Assembly: GCA_963703945.1 (NCBI GenBank)
Contig: CAVPGM010000026.1
Location: 18,441-82,440 of the forward strand
Direction of reading: 5' to 3'
DNA length: 64,000 bases
Source of the DNA: JALORV01 sp963703945
Lineage (GTDB): Bacteria; Pseudomonadota; Gammaproteobacteria; Burkholderiales; Burkholderiaceae_F
A model generated the notes under the pieces. The model did not search any database. It saw nothing but the letters and a program-made list of their open reading frames with translations, and had not been told where the DNA came from. Positions 18,610 to 24,920 of this stretch are shown here, piece after piece. A program made the translations under genes and the position numbers. Each line of letters begins with the position of its first letter. The stretch's first letter is position 1.

Positions 18610-19788
18610 ATGACCACGTCTGTCGGCATCGATGTCGCCAAGGAAGTGCACTGGGTCTGTGCTATCGACTCTGGCGGCAAGGTCGTCCTCAACCGCAAGC
18701 TTCTCAACACCCCAGAAGACCTGCAGCAACTCGTCGTCGAGTTGCTGGCGTTGCCTGCGCCACAGCGCGTGGGCATTGATGTGTTGGGAGGCATCGCTTC
18801 GCTGGCGCAAGCCGTGCTGCTGCAAGCCGGCCTGGCGCTGGTGCACGTGCCAGGGCTGGCCGTCAATCGCGCCCGCCAAGGCACGGTCGGCGGGGAGTCC
18901 AAGAGCGATCCGCGCGATGCCAGAGTCATTGCCGAGCAGGTGCGCACCCGCACCGACCTGCGCGCCGTCACCGCTCAGACCGAACTGGACATCGAACTGC
19001 GGCTGCTGGTGTCGCGCCGAGGCGACCTGAGCACCGAGCAGACGCGTCGCCTGGCGCGCATGCACGACCTCCTGGTGGGCATCTTCCCCGAGCTGGAGCA
19101 TGCCTTGGACCTGACCAGCAAGACTGCACTGACGTTGCTCAGCCGCTTCGTCACCCCGTTGGAGCTGCGTCAGGCCAGCGACGATCAGTTGCGCGCAGCG
19201 CTCGGCGCGCTCGCCAACCGCAGCTTCGCCCGCAAGCTCATCACCACCGCACGCGCTGTGGCCGCGCGTCAAACCATCGCCGTGCCCGGCGAGGCGCTCA
19301 CGGCGCGCCTGATCAAGGAGCTCGCCGCCGAAGCGCTGCGCACCATCGAGCAGCTGGCCGCGCTCGATCGCGAACTCGAGCAACGCCTTGCATTGCACCC
19401 TGATGCGGCCCTCATCCGTAGCCTGCCCGGCATGGGGGCCTTGATGACCGCCGAGTTCATCGCCGAGGCAGGCACCATCGAACGCTTCAGGTCCCCCGAC
19501 GCCCTGGCCGCCGCCGCCGGACTCGCGCCCGTACTCAAGCAGTCGGGCAAGTCGCGCCGACTGCAACGACCCCACGGCGGCAACAAGGGCCTCAAGCGCG
19601 TCTTCTACCAGTCCGCCTTCGCCTCGCTGCACAGCCCAGACAGCCGCGCCTTCTACACCCGCAAGCGCCAAGAGGGAAAACGGCACCACCAGGCCGTCAT
19701 CGCACTCGCTCGCCGTCGCGTCAACGTCCTGTGGGCCGTGCTGCGCGATCGCCAGCCCTTCCACCTCAACGTCACCGCGAACGCTTGA
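18610..19788 (+). CDS. IS110-family transposase (DEDD RuvC-like + Tnp20 serine domain)
   Basis: 392 residues, intact. N-terminal RuvC-like domain begins SVGIDVAKEVHW (first acidic residue) and has SKSDPRDARVIAEQ; the C-terminal transposase-20 domain carries the SLPGMGALMTAEFIAEAG helix-hairpin-helix-like segment and the conserved Ser region around AGLAPVLKQSGKS. ATG 18610 follows AAGGAGAG. The intact frame means the element may still be mobile. Opposite orientation to the interrupted operon. Confidence 0.95.
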   Translation: MTTSVGIDVAKEVHWVCAIDSGGKVVLNRKLLNTPEDLQQLVVELLALPAPQRVGIDVLGGIASLAQAVLLQAGLALVHVPGLAVNRARQGTVGGESKSDPRDARVIAEQVRTRTDLRAVTAQTELDIELRLLVSRRGDLSTEQTRRLARMHDLLVGIFPELEHALDLTSKTALTLLSRFVTPLELRQASDDQLRAALGALANRSFARKLITTARAVAARQTIAVPGEALTARLIKELAAEALRTIEQLAALDRELEQRLALHPDAALIRSLPGMGALMTAEFIAEAGTIERFRSPDALAAAAGLAPVLKQSGKSRRLQRPHGGNKGLKRVFYQSAFASLHSPDSRAFYTRKRQEGKRHHQAVIALARRRVNVLWAVLRDRQPFHLNVTANA

Positions 19789-19796
19789 CAAAAACA

Positions 19797-20636
19797 TTAG
19801 GCTGCCTCCGCCAGGGGCTGCATGCGCAGCAGCGCATCGGCCTGGTTGCGCTCGGCAAGCAACTCCGCGAAGGTGGGGATGTGCGCGTCGCGCTCGATCA
19901 GCGTGGGGCGCGGCCCGATGCGATCGATCAACCGCTGATAGAGCGACCAAACCTCCGGGGCGACCGGTGCATCGTGGCTGTCGATCAGCAAGCGTTCGCC
20001 CAGCGCCGGATCAACGCTGTGACCGGCCAGGTGGATTTCCGCGACGAGGTCGGCCGGGACCGAATCGATCGTGTCTTCGGGCCGCTCGCCGAGGTTGCGC
20101 GCACTGACAAAGACGTTGTTGACGTCGAGCAGCAGGTGGCATCCGCTGCGACGCGCGATCGCGGTCAGGAATTCGACCTCGCCGTACTCGTGTTCGTCGA
20201 ACGTCAGGTAGTGCGACGGGTTCTCCAGCGCAATCGGACGCTGCAGCCGGTCCTGCACCCGGCCGATGTTGTCGACCAGTCGCCGCAACGTGTCCGCGGT
20301 GCGCGGCACCGGCAGCAAATCGGGCCGGTAGCTCCCGCGCCAGGTGCTCCATGCCAGGTGTTCGGATATCAGCGCCGGGTCGTAGCGCCGCACCAGCGCG
20401 GCGAATCGCTCGAGATGGGTCTCATCCGGGCCCTCGTCCGACGCGAGCGACATCGCGACGCCGTGGAACGACAGCGGGTGCGTCGAGCGCAGCGTTTCCA
20501 GCCACGCCGGGCGCGGGCCGCCAGCCACCATGTAGTTCTCCGGATGGACTTCGAACCACAGCCCGGCGGCGCGGCAGTCGCGCGCGTCGCTGAAATGCTG
20601 CGGCTTGAGTCCGAGGCCGGCGCTGAGGAGTGGCAT
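19797..20636 (-). CDS. bufB: BufB-like multinuclear non-haem iron oxygenase (DUF692, MNIO)
   Basis: 279 residues, DUF692 TIM barrel. Candidate metal ligands are visible in order: Glu/His in WFEVHPENY, His in LSFHGVAMSL, SEHLAW, Glu/Asn in IALENPSHY, Asp/Asn in LLLDVNNVFVSARN, AEIHLAGHSVD and LLIDSHDAPV. MNIO enzymes modify Cys residues of precursor peptides; bufferin BufB makes thiooxazoles from BufA cysteines (published family knowledge). Its TAA at 19797-19799 is part of a TAATG that once coupled it to bufC; the IS110 element now follows. Open and complete. Confidence 0.93.
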   Translation of the reverse strand: MPLLSAGLGLKPQHFSDARDCRAAGLWFEVHPENYMVAGGPRPAWLETLRSTHPLSFHGVAMSLASDEGPDETHLERFAALVRRYDPALISEHLAWSTWRGSYRPDLLPVPRTADTLRRLVDNIGRVQDRLQRPIALENPSHYLTFDEHEYGEVEFLTAIARRSGCHLLLDVNNVFVSARNLGERPEDTIDSVPADLVAEIHLAGHSVDPALGERLLIDSHDAPVAPEVWSLYQRLIDRIGPRPTLIERDAHIPTFAELLAERNQADALLRMQPLAEAA

Positions 20637-20652
20637 ATCAATAAAGAGAGGG

Positions 20653-20723
20653 CTGCCGCGGTCCGGTGCACAGTTTCCGCACCCGTTCCAGGAGTGACGT
20701 TGCCGTTATCCGGGCCGCGGCAG
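20653..20723 (-). promoter_or_regulatory. Long stem-loop between bufA1 and bufB
   Basis: Arms 20653-20666 and 20710-20723 are complementary over 13 of 14 bases (CTGCCGCGGTCCGG against CCGGGCCGCGGCAG), enclosing about 43 bases in the 92-base bufA1-bufB gap. There is no U-tract. In the transcript this could stabilise the bufA1 message or reduce read-through, giving more precursor than enzyme. Function is inferred. Confidence 0.5.
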
Positions 20724-20728
20724 GTGGA

Positions 20729-21011
20729 CTAGCTCTTGATCGGCGTCAGCGAGCCCGTGCCCTTCGGCGTCTTGGTCGTCGTGCAGGTGCCCTTGGCAAC
20801 CGCCTTCCAGGCATTGCCCTGGTAGTCGACCTTCGAAGTGCCGGCGCAGGTCGTGCCGGGGCCGGCCGCGCAGTCGTTCTGACCGGCCTTGGCGACTCCG
20901 TAGCACTTTTCGGTTCCGGGCTTCATGTCCGCGCCCTTCTCCTGGGCCAGGGCGGCACCGGCCGTGAGGGCAGCCAGCGCGAAAGGCGGTGAGGGTCAGT
21001 GTCTGCTTCAT
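20729..21011 (-). CDS. bufA1: Bufferin precursor BufA1 (DUF2282), one frame break
   Basis: Secreted RiPP precursor linked to copper tolerance. After repairing one extra base in the AAA run at 20982-20984, the 93-residue product has a signal peptide (MKQTLTLTAFALAALTAGAA) and a core with four Cys: EKCYGVA, NDC, TTCAGTSKVDYQG and VAKGTC, ending GTGSLTPIKS, the DUF2282 pattern. In studied bufferins the central Cys pair is modified and the outer pair is oxidised (literature recall). Minus strand, ATG 21011, preceded by a SigF-type promoter. The break falls in the signal peptide and is probably a read error. Confidence 0.9.
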
Positions 21012-21073
21012 GCGAGAGATCTCCTGTCCGGTTGGGTTCGACCGTCGCGAATTGCGTTGCGGCTGCCTGCTTA

Positions 21074-21099
21074 TTCGGTGCAGACCCGCCGCGCGTTAC
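21074..21099 (-). promoter_or_regulatory. SigF-type ECF promoter upstream of bufA1
   Basis: On the minus strand: GTAACG (21099-21094), 16 bases, then CGAA (21077-21074). This matches the Caulobacter SigF consensus GTAACC-N16-CGAA in 9 of 10 positions with exact spacing. The -10 lies about 62 bases upstream of the bufA1 ATG, leaving a roughly 55-base leader. Divergent from the sigF promoter 44 bases away. Confidence 0.75.
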
Positions 21100-21142
21100 A
21101 GTTTCGGCACCGCATCCCTCAAATATCTTTCTTTCGTCGTGT

Positions 21143-21168
21143 GTAACCGGGCGCTTCCCACCCACGAA
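21143..21168 (+). promoter_or_regulatory. SigF-type ECF autoregulatory promoter upstream of sigF
   Basis: GTAACC at 21143-21148, 16 bases, CGAA at 21165-21168: a perfect 10 of 10 match to the published Caulobacter SigF consensus. It lies 17 bases upstream of the TTG start at 21186, so the transcript would have a very short or no leader. Indicates positive autoregulation of sigF. Confidence 0.82.
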
Positions 21169-21185
21169 CCTACGGACAGGTCCGC

Positions 21186-21746
21186 TTGATTCCGACCCTG
21201 GCCGCCCGCGAGCAGTGCCTGCACGGCCTGATGGTCGCTGCGCAGGCGGGAGACGCGCGCGCCTATGCCGAGTTTCTGCGCGAAGTCGCAGCCCTTCTGC
21301 GGGCGTTTTTCAGGCGGCGCCTCGTCCGCTGGCCGGATGACGTCGAGGACCTGGTTCAGGAGACCCTGCTGGCTGTGCACAACAAGCGACACACCTACCA
21401 GCCGCGACAGCCGATCACGGCGTGGATGCACGCGATCGCCCGCTACAAGCTGGTCGATCTATGGCGGTCACGTGCCGGGCGGGAGAGTCTGCACGACGCG
21501 TTCGATGAAGACGAAGAGCTGTTCGCCGTCGACGGCGAGTCCGAGGCACAGGATGCTCGCCGCGACCTGCGTCGACTGCTGGCCGAGCTGCCGGACAAGC
21601 AGCGGCTGCCGATCGAGTACGTGAAAATCGAAGGGCTATCGGTTGGTCAGGCTGCGCGTCTGACCGGACTTTCGGTCTCGGCGGTCAAGGTCGGCGTGCA
21701 CCGGGGACTGAAGGTGCTGGCTGCGCGCGTGCGGGAACAACGATGA
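21186..21746 (+). CDS. sigF: ECF sigma factor, SigF-type
   Basis: 186 residues: region 2 RWPDDVEDLVQETLLAVHNK and PITAWMHAIARYKLVDLWR, region 4 GLSVGQAARLTGLSVSAVKV. The TTG start at 21186 is chosen because family members begin with about 15 residues before the AGDARAYAEFLRE segment; the next ATG (21231) would remove part of this. It is coupled to nrsF by ATGA overlap and lies divergent to the buf operon. In Caulobacter SigF answers heavy-metal stress and drives a bufferin operon (established), which fits the promoters here. Confidence 0.92.
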   Translation: MIPTLAAREQCLHGLMVAAQAGDARAYAEFLREVAALLRAFFRRRLVRWPDDVEDLVQETLLAVHNKRHTYQPRQPITAWMHAIARYKLVDLWRSRAGRESLHDAFDEDEELFAVDGESEAQDARRDLRRLLAELPDKQRLPIEYVKIEGLSVGQAARLTGLSVSAVKVGVHRGLKVLAARVREQR

Positions 21747-22384
21747 AGACCGACGAACTGATCACGGTGCTGGCGTCACACGTGGGCGTCGTCGATCCCC
21801 GTGTCCCCGCGCGGCGGCTGGCGGCGGCCACGCTGCTGGGTGTGTGCGGCGCGCTCGCGATCATGGCGTGGCTGCTCGGCATCAATCCGGAACTGGCGTC
21901 GGATGCGCGGCTGCCGATGTTCTGGGTGCGGGCCGCTTTCGCGGCGCTGCTGGCCATCGCCGGCGTGCAGTTGGTCGGTCGACTGGCGCGTCCGGGGGCC
22001 GCGGTTCGCGTTGCGTGGGGCGTCATGACGCTGCCGGTAATCGCGATCTGGGCCCTGGCGACAATCGTGCTGATCGACGCCGCACCGGCCGAACGAACCG
22101 AGCTGGTGCTCGGTTCGAGCTGGCGATCGTGTCCCTGGAATATTGCGCTGATCTCATTGCCGGCGCTCGTGCTGATGCTGGCCGCCGTGCGCTCGCTCGC
22201 TCCAACCCGCCTGCGGTCCGCCGGCGCGGCATCCGGTGCGCTCGCCGGGGCGCTGGCGACGCTGACCTACACCGTTCACTGCCCGGAACTCGCTGCGCCC
22301 TTCATTGGCGTGTGGTACGTGCTGGGCATCGCGATCCCGGCCGCGATCGGTGCGCTGATCGGGCCGCGGGTTCTGCGCTGGTAG
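21743..22384 (+). CDS. nrsF: NrsF-type anti-sigma factor (DUF1109)
   Basis: 213 residues with six hydrophobic helices and no soluble sensor domain, the NrsF/DUF1109 layout. Two Cys are in the family-typical places: SWRSCPWN between helices four and five and VHCPELAAPF near the end, thought to sense metals in the periplasm in Caulobacter NrsF. Start overlaps the sigF stop. It should hold SigF inactive until metal stress. Uninterrupted. Confidence 0.88.
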   Translation: MKTDELITVLASHVGVVDPRVPARRLAAATLLGVCGALAIMAWLLGINPELASDARLPMFWVRAAFAALLAIAGVQLVGRLARPGAAVRVAWGVMTLPVIAIWALATIVLIDAAPAERTELVLGSSWRSCPWNIALISLPALVLMLAAVRSLAPTRLRSAGAASGALAGALATLTYTVHCPELAAPFIGVWYVLGIAIPAAIGALIGPRVLRW

Positions 22385-22423
22385 TGCTGGCGCTATGCGG
22401 ACGCCCCCAGCGCCCGCCGGCGA

Positions 22424-23374
22424 CTAGGGTTTCGCGAGCAACGTGCTATCGGGCACGGCGGCCCAGCTGGAATCCGGATTGAAGCGCGTCATTGCGCGCG
22501 CGGCGGCATCGGTGCCCGGGCCGAGGTTCTTCTGGTAGACGTTGCCGTCGTGGTTGACGATGAATGTCATCACGCCGGTTTCGTTCCACTTCGCCGGCCA
22601 CGCGACCGCGGCAAAGCCCTGCGTCATGTGGCCCTTGACGACGTAGTCGCGGGCGCCGCCGTGCGCGTCTGGTCCCTGTCCCTTCAGGATGCGGAAGCGA
22701 TAGCCGTGGTAGACGCCATCCTTCGTGTCGTTGCCGTACAGCGGGCCGAGCGGACTCGCCGGATCGTTCGGCCAGTACAGCCCGTCGCGCTTGCCCGGCG
22801 TGCTGGCAAAACGCTGTGCGTACTCGAGCACGCCGTCGTTATTGCGGTCGACCGTCGCGTAGTCCTTCTGCGCATCGTAGTAGGCGAGCAGTGCCTGCAT
22901 TGCTGCAAGTTCGTCGCGCCCGATGCGCCGAATGCGCATTTCCTCGGCTCCGGCCCTGACGTCAAAGCGCCAGCCCGCGTCCGACTTCACGAGCGGGATA
23001 GGCAACGTCCAGTCATCGGGTCCGACGGCCAAATGGGCGTGGCCCGGAGCGTCGGTCACAATCTTGCGGCCCTTGGACGAGGCGTAGAGGAACGCGGTCC
23101 GGGTTGCATCGTCGACGCGTTCCGGAATGAAACGCCGGAGGTCCGGACCCAGCAGTTCATGCAGCGCGACCTCGTCATTGGTCGCAACCGCATCAATGAA
23201 CGCATTGCCGGCGGCCTCGGGCGTCGCGAAGGCCTTCTGTGCACAGGCCATCGAGGGCAGCAGCAGCGAGGTCGCGAGCGCTGCAACGGCAACAGCGGAT
23301 CTCAGTTTCATCGGCAGTCCCGTGCGGTTTGTCGTTGGACTCAGAAGGGAAAAGCGGATCGATTTCATCGTCAT
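22424..23374 (-). CDS. DUF2950 exported protein
   Basis: Exported protein of about 300 residues with the DUF2950 pattern: ATPEAAGNAFIDAVATNDE, GWRFDVRAGAEEMRIRRIGRDE, DGLYWPNDPASPLGPL, YHGYRFRILKGQG and FIVNHDGNVYQKNLG. ATG 23374 has an AGGAG site; an internal ATG at 23311 would start directly at a clean signal peptide and is an alternative. Adjacent to a DUF3300 gene, a recurrent pairing of unknown function. Uninterrupted. Confidence 0.82.
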   Translation of the reverse strand: MTMKSIRFSLLSPTTNRTGLPMKLRSAVAVAALATSLLLPSMACAQKAFATPEAAGNAFIDAVATNDEVALHELLGPDLRRFIPERVDDATRTAFLYASSKGRKIVTDAPGHAHLAVGPDDWTLPIPLVKSDAGWRFDVRAGAEEMRIRRIGRDELAAMQALLAYYDAQKDYATVDRNNDGVLEYAQRFASTPGKRDGLYWPNDPASPLGPLYGNDTKDGVYHGYRFRILKGQGPDAHGGARDYVVKGHMTQGFAAVAWPAKWNETGVMTFIVNHDGNVYQKNLGPGTDAAARAMTRFNPDSSWAAVPDSTLLAKP

Positions 23375-23379
23375 CGCTC

Positions 23380-24810
23380 CTAGCGCCGCCCACCGCCGCG
23401 CCCACCACCTCCACCACCGCGTCCACCGCCACCACCGCCACCACCGCGCGACGCTCCACCGCCCGATGGACGCGATGCGGAAGCACCACCGCCTCGGCTT
23501 GCGCCCGCGCTCGCGTTTCCACGATCGAACGACTGACGCGTCTGGGCGGAGTTGCCGGCCCCCGAAAAGGCGCTGTCACGATTGCCAGCCGACGGCGAGG
23601 AGCGGTCGAAACCGCCGCCGCCGCGATCCATGTCGCGCGTGCTGGCGCTCGGACCTCCGCGCGCCGCCGCCTCGGTCCATATCTCGTGTGCTGGCGCTGG
23701 CGACCACCACGATCGCCCTGCCCGGCACCCGCCACGATCGCCCGCGCGATCACCGGCGCGGTCACCCGCGCGATCACCTGCGCGATCACCCGTACGGTCC
23801 CCCGCCCGGTCTCCGGTTCTGTCGCCGGCGCGGTCACGCGAAGCGGCGCCGGTGTCGAGACCGCGGTCGCGCATCGCCTGGTCCGCGCGCGCGCGGTCGG
23901 CGTCGCGTGAGTCGCCCTTGCCGCGGTAGTCCTGGCGGCCGTCAGCGCCGGCCTTGCGGTTGTCGAACTTCTCGCGGCTCGCCTGGTCGCGGTACGGCGC
24001 GCCCTCCCGGTTGCGGCGTTGTGCTGCCAGTTGGCGCGGTTGCCGCTGCCGCTGATCTGGTTGTTCCGGTTGATGTTGTTGTACTTGTTGACGTTGACGT
24101 TGACGTCACCGCCGCCCCAGTTGCAGCCGCCCCAAAGCGCGTTGCCGACGCCGATCGCCACACCCCACGCGATGCCGGTCGCGAGCACCGCGCCGCCGTA
24201 GTACCCGTAGGGAGGCGGCCAGTAGTACGGTGGATAGCTCGGGTACATCCACGGGCCATAGACGACGGCCGGGTTGTAGGTCGGCACGTAGACGGCCTGC
24301 GGCTGCGCCGGCTCGATGATGATCTTCTGCTGCTCGACCGACCACCTTCTGCTGCTCGTTGGTCTTCAGGTTGCCGGCCTTCTGTGCCGCGGCGCGCAGC
24401 CGCTGCACCGAGTCCATCACGTCGCTGGGCTGTGCAAGGAACGCGTCGCCGATCTTCTGCGTATCGTCCGGGTGTTCGGCCATCTGCTGTATCAGCGACG
24501 GGAACGCCACCAGCGACGTGACGGCGGGGTCCCAGCCCTCTTTTTCGGCCGCGGTGACCGCAGCGTCACCCTGCTGCTTCGGATTGGCCTTCGACCACGC
24601 CGCGGCGGACTTCACCTGCGCCGGATAGGTCGACGCCATCAGCACCTGCGCCAGCAGCGAATCCGGGTACAGCGCGATCGGCGCCAGCATCTGGTCGAGC
24701 TGCTCGTTGCTGAAGACCTTCGACTGCGCGGTTGGCGTGGACTGCGCGAAACTGGCCGTCGCCACAGCGAGGGCGAGCAGCCAGGGGCCGATCTTCTGCA
24801 CGAACCTCAT
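23380..24810 (-). CDS. DUF3300 exported protein with Gly/Arg-rich repeat tail, frame-broken
   Basis: Signal peptide (RFVQKIGPWLLALAVATASFAQ), then the DUF3300 domain: FSNEQLDQMLAPIALYPDSL, QVLMASTYPAQV, WDPAVTSLVAFP, followed by VPTYNPAVVYGPWMYP and a Trp/Tyr-rich segment. The C-terminal part is low complexity: Asn-rich, then (A/T)GDR repeats, then Gly-rich ending GGRGGGRR. Breaks near 24345 and about 24000, possibly more in the repeat. Ends just before the DUF2950 start. Role unknown; extracellular matrix or surface attachment is only a guess. Confidence 0.78.
23734..23829 (-). repeat. 12-bp tandem repeat encoding (Ala/Thr)-Gly-Asp-Arg
   Basis: Eight consecutive 12-base units within the DUF3300 gene read AGDR or TGDR in the coding frame (A T A T A A A A order). 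The units differ mainly in third positions, so selection on the peptide is plausible. Such a tract is prone to copy-number change and to assembly error. Confidence 0.75.
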
Positions 24811-24920
24811 TGCACCTTCTCCCGATCCCGGCGGTCTCGGTCCGCCACGAAAATGGAAAGTTACACGAATGGACCGCGCGGCGCTGCCGTGGCTCATTCG
24901 GTCCAGTGCGCTCGCCGCGT

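Larger units (their letters stand above)
18377..19797 (+). mobile_element. IS110-family insertion sequence in the bufB-bufC junction
   Basis: About 1,421 bp. The boundaries are deduced by reconstruction: CAT ends the left flank (18374-18376) and also occurs at 19795-19797. Removing one element length rejoins bufB and bufC as TAATG, with the stop of bufB overlapping the ATG of bufC. The left non-coding end is about 233 bases and the right end about 9, the asymmetry expected for the IS110 group, which lacks terminal inverted repeats. Transposase runs opposite to the buf operon. Exact core dinucleotide is ambiguous because CAT is shared. Confidence 0.8.

Noticed and set aside
18373..19950. 525-residue minus-strand open frame across the IS110 transposase
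   Set aside because: Shadow of the transposase in a high-GC frame; no family features.
23734..23829. CRISPR-like array
   Set aside because: Units are 12 bases, contiguous and in coding frame with no spacers.
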